This document shows positions 16,238-25,563 of a stretch of DNA of 64,000 bases, piece after piece. The DNA is from Leishmania donovani (taxonomy: Eukaryota > Euglenozoa > Kinetoplastea > Trypanosomatida > Trypanosomatidae), in the NCBI RefSeq assembly GCF_000227135.1, contig NC_018251.1, positions 347,989 to 411,988 of the forward strand. The letters run 5' to 3'. The notes under the pieces were generated by a model. It saw only the letters and a program-made list of their open reading frames with translations, was not told the origin of the DNA and searched no databases. A program made the position numbers and the translations under genes. Numbering within the stretch: position 1 is the first letter of the stretch; each line of letters begins with the position of its first letter.

Positions 16238-19183
16238 ATGCCTGGGCCATCCTCGCTCGAACTGTCTGCAGCGCTAGAGCAGCGCATCCTCGCCGCATCG
16301 TCGGTGCTGCGCCTCACCCCCGACGCCTTCCTTATTCGTCTCCTCTCGCAGCACTACAACACCCTCGGCGGCCTCCCACGCGATCTGCTGCGCTACATTC
16401 TCACCTTCCTAGACTACTCGACCATCTCCGCCACTCTCACGCGCGTCTGCCGGCTCTGGCAGGACTGTGTGCTTGAGGATCCGCTGCATTTCTTCTCCCG
16501 TCTGCGTCAGATGCACGGCATCCATCTCCTCGACCCAGTGCACGGCCTCTTCTACTTCCCGAGAGCGCTGAAGCGGGTGGCGATGGATTCCAGGGCGGGT
16601 GCGTCTTCGCCTCCGTCCGTGGCCATCCCGGCTGCGTCATCCTCCAGTACCAGCTCAGGCAGTCATACTACGGCTGCCGCTTCAGGCGCCGGCGGCGCAC
16701 ACCAGGGGCTCATTCCAGCCGTGAGCAGCCGCACCAGCGCGGCCAGCAGGGCGATGCAGCAGCAGGACGCGAGCAGCGCCCAAGTGGCTCCAGCCTCCTC
16801 CTTCCTCACGGTCGACATCCGCACGCAGAACACCAAGTCACTTCCTTGGGGTCACGTGCGCGAGGCGGTGCAGTGGGCCATTGCGGGAGAGCGGATGGTC
16901 TATGGCGAGGTTCGCTCGCCTGGCCTGCAGCAGTCGGAAGACCCGGTGTGGTCGCAGGCGGCTATTGTCGCCTATGACCGTCGCATCTACATGTTTGGCG
17001 GGGAGACGTACGAAGGCGTCGTTCTCGACCGCGCGTACGAGTATGACCCCATGACGAGGCACTGGGGGGTTTTGCCTGCTCTCAGCGAGAAGCGGGCGGC
17101 CGCGAGTGCCGTGGCGTACGCTGGCCACATCTTCGTGTTTGGCGGCTACAACACTGAGGGAGGTGTGCTGGACACGTACGAGGTCCTGGAGGTGAAGACG
17201 CGCACGTGGGCCTCGCAGACACGCCCGCCACAGTGCTTCTTCAAGCGGCAACAACAGCAGAAGCAGCGGCGGCAGCAGACGCACACGCAAGCAGATGCCG
17301 CGGCGGCCCCAGAGACGGTGCATCGACATGATTATGTCTCGCATAACGACAGCAATGGTCATGCCCGAAGAACTGCCTGGTTCTCCGGTGCGGCATGGCC
17401 GTTTTCGGCAGCGCCACCGCCAGAGTGGACGGGTTCCGGTGGTCGATCGGCGGTGTTGAGTCAGTACCGGATGCCGGAGAAGGTGTGCGGCACCGCTGTC
17501 ACCGTACACGGAGACGTCTTTCTATTCGCCGGAGGCCACCAGAGCTGCATCGCACCGGAGCAGACAGCCGTGAGCTACTCGGCGGTGAACAGCACGGTGA
17601 ACACCCCGCAGCGCCTGCCGCGCGCTGCGTCGATCAGCGTTGGCGGCCAACCGACGGCTGAGTCGTTTGTATGGATCTTCTGTCCCCGGACGGGCCGATG
17701 GTGGACTCACGGCCCGCGCTTGCCCTCGCCGCGCGCGTTCGGCGCCGTGGCAGTACTCGAGCTGCCCGTACTCGGCCCATGCCTGTGCTACTTCGGCGGC
17801 TGCGCCAAGGCCGATACGCCCGAGACCGCGATGTTCTACATTCCTCTCTGCGCCGCGGCGGAGACGCGGGCGCTCGCCGACGCTGATTCGAAAGACTGCG
17901 CCGACGATGCCGCCAGCAGATCACCCGATGCCTCCTCTCCTCCGAAAGCGGCCGTCGCCAAGGCGGCAAGGAAGAGGCAGGACGTCACGGGTGGAGAGGG
18001 CTCTGACGCAGCACAGTCGCCCGGAGCCACTGCGGCGACGACGGTTACCGGAAGGCGTCTGCGACGAACCGCTGCTACGCTAACGGGGGAGGAAGACGCG
18101 GCTGGCGCTGAGTCGCGGCGAGAGGCAGCGGGGGCGCAGGGTGCGGTGCGCAAAGGCTACCGAGGTGCCCGAGCAGCGCCGGTCGCTGCCGTGGGCAGCG
18201 ATGGCGTTGCCCACACTGACCCATCTGATGCAGAGCGCGGCGCAACAGGAGCGCCCTTCAAAGCCGCCACCGGCGAAAGCGAAGGCAGCGGCAGTTGCGG
18301 CCGTCGCACTGCGCATGAGCGGCTGCAGGTCACGCCGACGACGCGCGTTCCATCCAGGTACCTCCACCACAGCGGAGTGGAGTGCGTGCGCAACGTCAGT
18401 AGACGGGTGGCCAACGCAGACGCCGGCAGTGCCTTTGGAAGCGGCGGCGACGATGGCGGCGCCGTCTTGCCCGGCGCAGAGGCGGACACGACAATGATAT
18501 GGCGGTGTTTCCGCAACCCGAAAAAGTTGCCGTGGCAGCGGTACGTGCGCATCCCCATCGGCGGCGCCTTTACCTCCGTCGTCGTCCTCGGCGCCCAGCA
18601 CTCCCGCTCACTGGTGCTAACTGGCTTCTACCCTGCACCGAGCATTGGTTACTGTAAGGTGAATCACCTTCTCCCTCACGATGCCTTTCTTCCGCTGCTG
18701 GGTGCACTCTCGTCGCCGCTGAGCGCACGGGCAGACACGGAGCGGCTTCCGCCAATCGGCCAAGATGTGACGGTCGCTCATGCGCGGGGAAACACCCCAC
18801 TACCACCGACGTCTTCGCCGCCGTCCAATGCGGCTGGCTCGCCACCGGACGCCGTCAGGGCAGCAGCGGCCGCTTCTTCTTTCCCTACGCTGCAGTTGAA
18901 CCCCAGCCTGCATGACGAGGCCGCCGTGGCTGTTAATCGCTGGCACCAAGAGCAAGAGTGGAACCACCATCAGCGGCAAGAGATACGGGAGATCGTGCGC
19001 TCTGCCGCGCACGCCGCCACGATGCGGCACCCACGCAATCCACAGACTGCCGGCGAGGAGCACAAATGGAATCTCGCGCCAGTGCCGGAGGTGCGGGTCG
19101 CTAGCCTCAACGGAACCTCGCTCCTGCGCGTCTCGTGGAAGGTGCAGACGCTCAATGCGAAGGTGATTGTCGGCATTGAATAG
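16238..19183 (+). CDS. F-box and Kelch-repeat protein (981 aa)
   Basis: An F-box reads at about residues 45-90 (LPRDLLRYILTFLDYSTIS, then a CRLWQD segment), the Skp1-binding module of SCF ubiquitin ligases. Kelch repeats follow: one ending RRIYMFGGE near 248-256, one ending GHIFVFGGYN near 294-303, one ending GDVFLFAGGH near 425-434, and one with RTGRWWTHGPRLPSPRAFGA near 484-503 leading to LCYFGGC. The paired Gly and spaced Tyr/Trp residues are typical beta-propeller blades. A roughly 200-residue Ala/Ser/Arg-rich insert (about 545-750) precedes a more ordered C-terminal part (about 750-830 and 950-981). The likely role is substrate recognition for ubiquitination, with the propeller binding the target. 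The start follows a strong acceptor site. Confidence 0.85.
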   Translation: MPGPSSLELSAALEQRILAASSVLRLTPDAFLIRLLSQHYNTLGGLPRDLLRYILTFLDYSTISATLTRVCRLWQDCVLEDPLHFFSRLRQMHGIHLLDPVHGLFYFPRALKRVAMDSRAGASSPPSVAIPAASSSSTSSGSHTTAAASGAGGAHQGLIPAVSSRTSAASRAMQQQDASSAQVAPASSFLTVDIRTQNTKSLPWGHVREAVQWAIAGERMVYGEVRSPGLQQSEDPVWSQAAIVAYDRRIYMFGGETYEGVVLDRAYEYDPMTRHWGVLPALSEKRAAASAVAYAGHIFVFGGYNTEGGVLDTYEVLEVKTRTWASQTRPPQCFFKRQQQQKQRRQQTHTQADAAAAPETVHRHDYVSHNDSNGHARRTAWFSGAAWPFSAAPPPEWTGSGGRSAVLSQYRMPEKVCGTAVTVHGDVFLFAGGHQSCIAPEQTAVSYSAVNSTVNTPQRLPRAASISVGGQPTAESFVWIFCPRTGRWWTHGPRLPSPRAFGAVAVLELPVLGPCLCYFGGCAKADTPETAMFYIPLCAAAETRALADADSKDCADDAASRSPDASSPPKAAVAKAARKRQDVTGGEGSDAAQSPGATAATTVTGRRLRRTAATLTGEEDAAGAESRREAAGAQGAVRKGYRGARAAPVAAVGSDGVAHTDPSDAERGATGAPFKAATGESEGSGSCGRRTAHERLQVTPTTRVPSRYLHHSGVECVRNVSRRVANADAGSAFGSGGDDGGAVLPGAEADTTMIWRCFRNPKKLPWQRYVRIPIGGAFTSVVVLGAQHSRSLVLTGFYPAPSIGYCKVNHLLPHDAFLPLLGALSSPLSARADTERLPPIGQDVTVAHARGNTPLPPTSSPPSNAAGSPPDAVRAAAAASSFPTLQLNPSLHDEAAVAVNRWHQEQEWNHHQRQEIREIVRSAAHAATMRHPRNPQTAGEEHKWNLAPVPEVRVASLNGTSLLRVSWKVQTLNAKVIVGIE

Positions 19184-19795
19184 AAGGCCTATGGGCAAGA
19201 AGGAAGAGACGCGGGAGGACAGCGACGAAGGAACAAGGGGGCGGGGGTGGCCCAAGCCTCACTTATGGACTCTGTGTCGCGTTGCTCTGCACGTGTATGT
19301 GCGTGCGTGCGTGGGGGTGCGTCCCTTTATGTGTATATTGTCTTCGCTTGCAGTGACAACATCATGCCTGCCATGCACCTCTGTGTGCGCGTGCGTGTGT
19401 GGAGGAGGGAAGCGTCGGGGGAAGGGGCAGCGAGTCTCGTCTCTGCCCCTCCCTCCTCTCCGACTTAACCGCTATCACGACCGCGCCCGTGGCCATCATG
19501 ACCGCTGATACTTCGGACTCCCTTCCCGTTCTCTCTCTTACCCCTTCCACTGTTTCGCACACCTCTCGTCTCTTCGCTTCGGGGGGCGTGGTTGCATCCG
19601 TCATCCAGCCACCGTGCACAACAGCCGTACACACACACGCACTCAACAATCTAAGCGCAGCATCACACCCATCACCGCTCCTCCACCACCACAACCACAC
19701 CCGCAAGATCGTTTCGGGTTCGTTGCACATCTGCCTACAATTTATTGGCCGCCCCATCAGTGCCACCTTGATCTTTTTTTCTCGCTCTTCAGCTC
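19184..19795 (+). other. Intergenic spacer
   Basis: There is no supportable gene in this 612 bp. C/T-rich tracts occur near 19440-19465, 19519-19575 and directly before the next start codon. Confidence 0.65.
19771..19792 (+). promoter_or_regulatory. Candidate spliced-leader acceptor three bases upstream of the LC1 start codon
   Basis: A T-rich pyrimidine tract at 19771-19790 is followed by AG at 19791-19792, and the ATG starts at 19796. Use of this site would leave a gene-specific 5' UTR of only three nucleotides after the spliced leader. Confidence 0.5.
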
Positions 19796-20428
19796 ATGTC
19801 GTCGTCGACGAGCATCAAGGAGGCCATTGCGCGCTTCGAAGAGAACGAGTATCGCCGGCGGCTCGCCGGGGTGCCGGAGGCGATGCAGGAGAGCGTACCG
19901 CGAGTCGTAGCGGCGCAGGAGCCGAAGGTGCTACTGATTGGCATGCTGCCCCCCATTACCAAGATGGACAAGGAGATCTCGACGCTGAAGGAGTGCGTGC
20001 ATCTCGGATTGAGCACGAACGCCATCGAGAAGATCGGTCCTGGCTTGAAGGACCTCAAGAACCTGAAGGTGCTGTCGCTGGGCCGCAACAACATCCGCAA
20101 GCTCGAGCAGCTCGACCTGCCGAAGCTAGAACAGCTCTGGGCCTCGTACAACAAGATCGACAAGCTGACCGGACTAGACAAGCTGAAAGGCCTTCGGGTG
20201 CTGTACATGAGCAACAACCTAATCAACAGCTGGACGGAGATCGACCGCCTAGCGAACCAGTGCCCCGAGCTCGTCGACGTCCTTTTCCTCAACAACCCCC
20301 TCTGCAGCAGCGCCTCAAGCAATCAGGAGTACCGCTATATGATGCTGCAGCGCCTGCCAAAACTGACACGGCTGGATGGCGTGCCGGTAGACCCGGAGGA
20401 GAAAGAGGAGGCGGACCGCCGTCGCTAA
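19796..20428 (+). CDS. LC1: Axonemal outer-arm dynein light chain 1 (LC1 / DNAL1), leucine-rich repeat protein
   Basis: LC1 binds the microtubule-binding region of an outer-arm dynein heavy chain and tunes flagellar beating. The 210-residue length fits the family. The conserved signature is present throughout: KMDKEISTLKECVHLGLSTN near 60-79, then leucine-rich repeats with the LKNLKVLSLGRNNI, LEQLWASYNKID and LRVLYMSNNLINSW units, the ELVDVLFLNNPL segment near 156-167, and the LPKLTRLDGVPVDPEE ending. The start at 19796 gives an N-terminal helix like that of other LC1 proteins. This is one of the most conserved genes in the window. Confidence 0.95.
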   Translation: MSSSTSIKEAIARFEENEYRRRLAGVPEAMQESVPRVVAAQEPKVLLIGMLPPITKMDKEISTLKECVHLGLSTNAIEKIGPGLKDLKNLKVLSLGRNNIRKLEQLDLPKLEQLWASYNKIDKLTGLDKLKGLRVLYMSNNLINSWTEIDRLANQCPELVDVLFLNNPLCSSASSNQEYRYMMLQRLPKLTRLDGVPVDPEEKEEADRRR

Positions 20429-21346
20429 CAGGTGCGCCGCAGATGCTCCTGTCTGTGTGTGTGTGTTTGTGTGTTGTCGCCTCCTCTGTTCGCTCGTCCA
20501 CTTGCACTGTCGATGTATGATAGCCGAAGAGAGAGGAGGAGGGGACGGAATCCACGCGCGCAGGAGCGATGATCCCGGGATTAGACAACGATCGAAGGGT
20601 GTGGTGATGTAGTGTGATGGGGTAAGGTTGGACGGTGGCGTTGGTTCATTGGGAGGCCCTTCTCTCGCGGGTGTATGTGAATGTAGATTGAGCCGCGCGA
20701 ATCGCCACAGAAGCCCCCCTTCAGGTCAGCCCACCAGTGCAGAAGCCACAGAAGTGCCACGACAGCCTCCCCCCTTCTCTCCCGCACTACCCTTCCACTA
20801 GCCTACCTCAGCCACCATCCCCTCCTCTCAAGTCATGTACAGTCCTTCTGTGCTAGCATAGAGCGCCTCGCCGCGTCAGGCGCGTAAGAATCACAAGGAA
20901 TGCAAGCATGAAGAAGTGGGCAGCCCCCCCCCCCCTCTTGTTCTCATCCCACAACTGTTTGCCCGTCTCGTACCTGCATTATCGCTCCCTCCTCCCTCAT
21001 AGAGAGCACACCGTTGTATATTCGTGTGGCTGGGCGTCCATTGGGAATCCTGAAGGTGCCGCTGATCACCCTCCCTCCAGCCACTCACCCACTCCACAGC
21101 CACTGCAGGGACACTGATCGGTGGGGGAGGGCGAAGGAAGAGGGGGGTCGTTCCCATCCATGAACTGATGCATCACACTCGTCAAACAACATCGCCTTCG
21201 CTCACTCTACCCCCTCTCTGCACTATGAGCGCACATACGCAGGTGCGTTGATATCGAACGTGGGGAGAGATACCGTCTGAGCAACCAACAACAACGGGGT
21301 CTCCATCCCTTGCTTCCGTCCTTTCGTCCCGCCTCTCACTCACACG
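20429..21346 (+). other. Intergenic spacer
   Basis: I find no gene in this 918 bp. It contains TG repeats near 20453-20475, a C run near 20926-20935 and C/T-rich tracts at about 21190-21222 and 21299-21340. The second tract runs up to the next ATG without an intervening AG. Confidence 0.65.
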
Positions 21347-24109
21347 ATGGCCGCCGTGCACCCCTCCGCAGATCTCTCCTGCGACGTCGCAATACATCTC
21401 TCCGACACGGAGTTTACCTCTCGCATTGACTACGCTGACGCCTACGTCCTCCCAACCACCTCCACCACAGCAGGTGCTTCTGCTGATGCGGCGCCGCTGC
21501 CGACGGCGACGCTCGTCTCGCCGTGGCTACTTGTCTCGCCGTCGGTCTGTGACGCAGACCCGTCGCCCTCTCCGTCCATAGCAGTAACAGCAGCAGGCAC
21601 CGCTCGCAGCCCTGCAGTGGAGACGGTGCCCCTCGCTTGGCGGTGTCCGTCTTGTGGCACACTTGAAGTGGAGCAGCTGTACTGGCGGCGACCGCAGCGA
21701 TCCAAAGAACGAGCCACAGATGAAGCCTCTACCACTGCTGCTGTCCGCGCTGCGCTGGCGCGCAGCATGCGACTGAAGGCGCCTTCACCAGCCCTGCAGG
21801 CGAAGCTGGAGCGGCACCGATGGCGCAGAGAGCGACGAGAGGAGATGCGTTGGCGGCCGCTGCACATCAACGCGCGCTGTCGCAGCTGTTTCCTGTGTCC
21901 CCGCTGCGGCGGCCATGGTAGCTTGCCATTCTCCGAAGCAGCGCAAGTCATTGATACGAGCACGACCAAATGTACAGCGGCGTCGTCGTCGCTGTTTACC
22001 ACCACCGCTAGCGTGCTCAGTAGCACGCAGTCTGTGAGCTCGCTCGACATACGACTCACCTCCGACGTGCAGTACTACGCCGTGTGTATGTGCTGTCAGT
22101 GGCACAGCTACCGAGCCTTTCCCACGATGGAGCAGCTCCTCGGGTATTTGGATGCGGTAATGGGGGACGAGAAGGCGGAGACGCTGCGAGAGCGTCGGGC
22201 GGCGCAGCGAAACTTCAATACCGCTCTTCGCGCCGGCCTCATGGGGCTCCTGGGTGTCTATCCCGACCTGGAGAATCAGATACGTTTGCAACACCAGCAG
22301 AAGCAGCAGGCAACCGTCTCGCAGGCCGCGTGGGACAAATTTCGAAACCTGCGCAGTGCGCACATCTACGACCGCAGCGCCGGCCCTCCATCGTACTCAT
22401 CATCGCAGCAGCAGCAACTCAGCGGCAAGATGGTGCAAGATGCCATTATGCACCTCCACCCTGCGCTCGCTCTGGAGCAGCTACGACACCAAGAGCAGCA
22501 GCGCCAGGAGGCTGCACGCGCAGCGTCGCTCCTCCAAGGTATGAGCCAAGCTGCACCGCAGGCGATGCGGGTCGTCGACTTGGCTCGCGAAGCCGCAGCT
22601 AAGCTGCAGGTATCGCAGGAGGGAGAGGAAAAAGACAGGACACCACTCAGTGAATGGCCACCCGCACATCGCTCGACCTCATCTGCCTCGGTCACCGCCG
22701 GCAGCGCCAAAAACGATGTTGAAGTCAGCTTGATCGCGCGTACTCAGCAGTGGTTCCTGGGGCTGCCGCTTGAAGCCGTGGACACTCGGCAGCAAAGCAT
22801 ACAGACGTGGATGCAACGCTATCAGCCAGCGGCGGTCGTGGCGCAAGAACGCAAAGCAGCGGCGGCAGCAGGAGCAGCAGCAGCACCCGTGGCCAGCACC
22901 TCCGCTCTCATGCACACGCCAACGTCCGCCTATCTGCACTCCGTACTGCTTCGTGAGCAAGACCGACCGCTTGGCCTACCGGCATACTACATCCCCAGGG
23001 TCCGCAAGGAGGTCCTCACTGCGCTTGTGTGGCGGCTGCCGCCGGCATTCGCTGCCAGGAAACCATCGGCAGCAGAGCAGTCGCTTCCGTGCACACGTCT
23101 TGTTCTCCTCGACCGGCATTCGTTGTCGGACGAGGAAGTGCGGCAGGTGTGCCAGCACTGGGTCGACGAGCGCGCGGCGCAGGTAGAGCGGCACGAGCGG
23201 AAGCGCCGCAGCGAGCTGGAGCAGCAGAACGGCGCAGGTAGCACCATCACCACCACTTCCGGGAAGCAATGCAATAACGGCGACGGCGGCTTCGACTCCG
23301 ACGGAGGAGACGAGGAGGATGACGATGATGGCGAGGGCATCGAAGGCCCCAAAGGCGGCGCCTCGCAAGACTCGATGCGCCCGGCAACGGCCCAGCACCC
23401 ACCACCCCAGCAGAGAATCACGAAAAGTGTGTCGTCGAAACTACCAATGCCGTTGTTCCTGGACGGTACCGACTTTTCCGCGCTGTCGTGCCTGCCCTTC
23501 CTCGAGTACCTGCGAAGTGGTGGCGGTAGCGGCGGCAACGCACACCTGTGCGAGTGGCAGTTCCGCTTGATGAGCTTGCACATGATGCATGACGTGTACC
23601 TGAAAAGGCTTGAGGTGGTGCGGACTGTGATAGCGCCATCGTGCGCCGTTGACGTTCCACATGCACGTCCTTCACCCTTCCTTTTATCTGCTAGTGCCGC
23701 CTGTGTGACGGTGCAGCTTTCATCGTCGTCAGTGCCTGCTGTGGAGCTCCCAGTCGTGCTGACTCCTCGGTGCTCCCCGGAGGAATGTGCTGCAGCCCTC
23801 GCGGCAGTCCTGCAGGGTCGCGATGGCTCCCATGTTGGAGATGCGGGCCCCTCGCCACCGCTTAGCATCCCCTCGATGCTCGCCATGGGCATCACCACTC
23901 CACCGATCCGCCTGCCAGAGCTGCACATCACTCTGCGCGACACATCCGCGACGCAGGCTGGTGAGCCTTCATCATCGTCCATGCGGACTCCTCTCCGTTG
24001 CGTGGAACTGCTGGTGGAGGTGCTGACGGCACTTTCGGATGTCGAGAACGCGCATCCTCAGTACCACGCGGTGCGCTATGGACTCGTTGTGACACTCAAC
24101 TCGTGCTGA
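21347..24109 (+). CDS. Divergent dynactin p62 (DCTN4)-like protein (920 aa)
   Basis: Dynactin p62 is a pointed-end subunit of dynactin, the dynein cofactor. Its N-terminal cysteine modules are recognisable here in order: CPSC at 100-103 followed by LYWRR, then CRSCFLCPRC at 178-187 followed by GGHGSL, then YYAVCMCCQW with cysteines 247 and 250. In animal p62 the matching segments have the same order and local spacing (Cys pair then LYFC, CANCFDCPGC then a Ser/Thr segment, YYLACGFCRW). The Cys pairs that animal p62 carries between the first and second modules appear lost. A helical segment at about 255-310 follows. The rest is expanded with Gln-, Ala- and Ser-rich inserts and an acidic run near 650-665, doubling the usual roughly 460 residues. 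The homology is my own motif reading and needs a profile test. Confidence 0.6.
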   Translation: MAAVHPSADLSCDVAIHLSDTEFTSRIDYADAYVLPTTSTTAGASADAAPLPTATLVSPWLLVSPSVCDADPSPSPSIAVTAAGTARSPAVETVPLAWRCPSCGTLEVEQLYWRRPQRSKERATDEASTTAAVRAALARSMRLKAPSPALQAKLERHRWRRERREEMRWRPLHINARCRSCFLCPRCGGHGSLPFSEAAQVIDTSTTKCTAASSSLFTTTASVLSSTQSVSSLDIRLTSDVQYYAVCMCCQWHSYRAFPTMEQLLGYLDAVMGDEKAETLRERRAAQRNFNTALRAGLMGLLGVYPDLENQIRLQHQQKQQATVSQAAWDKFRNLRSAHIYDRSAGPPSYSSSQQQQLSGKMVQDAIMHLHPALALEQLRHQEQQRQEAARAASLLQGMSQAAPQAMRVVDLAREAAAKLQVSQEGEEKDRTPLSEWPPAHRSTSSASVTAGSAKNDVEVSLIARTQQWFLGLPLEAVDTRQQSIQTWMQRYQPAAVVAQERKAAAAAGAAAAPVASTSALMHTPTSAYLHSVLLREQDRPLGLPAYYIPRVRKEVLTALVWRLPPAFAARKPSAAEQSLPCTRLVLLDRHSLSDEEVRQVCQHWVDERAAQVERHERKRRSELEQQNGAGSTITTTSGKQCNNGDGGFDSDGGDEEDDDDGEGIEGPKGGASQDSMRPATAQHPPPQQRITKSVSSKLPMPLFLDGTDFSALSCLPFLEYLRSGGGSGGNAHLCEWQFRLMSLHMMHDVYLKRLEVVRTVIAPSCAVDVPHARPSPFLLSASAACVTVQLSSSSVPAVELPVVLTPRCSPEECAAALAAVLQGRDGSHVGDAGPSPPLSIPSMLAMGITTPPIRLPELHITLRDTSATQAGEPSSSSMRTPLRCVELLVEVLTALSDVENAHPQYHAVRYGLVVTLNSC

Positions 24110-25563
24110 TGCTCTCTGCATGTGTGTGCGTGTGTGTGTGTGTGTCCCGGCATGCACCAGCGTGCTTCGATGCAACTTGAAGAGTCCTTGGCTGCAGACG
24201 TGAAAAAGGATGCGGTGCACTGCCGCTCAAGCAAGAGACACCTCAGACAAGGAGACCGTCTGCATGCATGCCTGCACGATTGAGGACTTCCACGCGCATA
24301 ATGCGGTGTCGTGGGTGGGGAAGCTCGGTGTTGGCGCAGCGCCGACAACTCTGAATCTCTGTTACGCATCCTCCGCTGCGGTCGATATTCACGGACGGCG
24401 CACCTTCACACCATGCCGTGCGCTCTCCCCCTTTCTCATTGCCCATCCCTCTACGGCATGTGCTTATCTGTCTTCCATGTTGGTTGCGTACGCCGCACCA
24501 CGATGTGTGCGCCCACGCGTATGTGTGTCGCTGTTTGTCCCCATCCTCATGCGAGGTACATAGCTGACGCATACGAACGGTGTACATGTGCGTGTGCGTG
24601 CTGTTGTGTACCTCAGCCTGGATGGGCAACTGCAGCAGCTTCCGCCACGCTGCCACTTCGTGAAGTGTGTGTGTATTAATGTGCTTTATGGCTGCCCTGA
24701 CGACTGCGCCGGTGCACTGCTGCAAAAGACGTGTTCGCCTGCGTATTTTGTTGTTCATGTGTCCGTATCCGGTGCGCGTGCCTCTTCGCCCTGCGTGGCC
24801 AGCCGATCCTCTGCCGGCACGCGCAGTGCAACGAGCGCTCAACGACGGGCACACCTCGTTTGGAATGGAGAAGGCGTGCCTGGAGCAGTCCATAAGGACT
24901 TCCCACGCTCGCTCGCTCTCTCTTGCCCCTTTTCGCTCGCTCCCCTTCCGAGGGCCCCGCGCGCGAGTGCCCCCCCCCCTCGTCCCCGTCCCAGCGGGAA
25001 ATTTTCGGTTATTATTATTTTTTTTACCCCTCCTTGTAGGCTCGCTCTATTTATATTGGTACATTCTCCCTTCTCGGCACACAGCGGTGCGACGACGTTC
25101 GGGAGACGGTCAAGTGTTTTCTCCTTGACCATTACTGCGAGCGATATTTTCGGTCGACCTATCAGCTCTACCTCTTGCTGCCGTTTTCTGTGAGAAGGGC
25201 GCCCCCGGTAACCCTACTGCCCCTCCTCTCTCTTGTTATTTCTACTGTACTTGTTTTCAGAGCGAGCCCCACCTCCCCAGCCGACCCTCTTCATGTCCTC
25301 ACCCGTTGAGACAGGAAGCTGGAAGGATGCGTGGCGCCGCACCCCCATCCGTGCGCCCAAGACACAAGCCTACATTTATGAATGCGCTTCTATGAAAAGA
25401 CGCGCTCTGTGCTTGGCCGCGATGGTCCTTCGGTGCAACGCTCTCTCGCCCCTCCCCCTCCTCCATCTCTGCCACCCTCGCACGCGCGCTCTCGAAGGAG
25501 CGGAAGTGCTCACACACACAACTCAGAAGCAGCCGAAACGGACGTGCACACGCGCAGAGACGC
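24110..25563 (+). other. Intergenic spacer (1.45 kb)
   Basis: I see no gene here. It has TG repeats near 24119-24145, a C run near 24970-24979, a TTA/T-rich tract at 25009-25025, and C/T-rich stretches near 25050-25080, 25222-25258 and 25440-25480. Confidence 0.65.
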
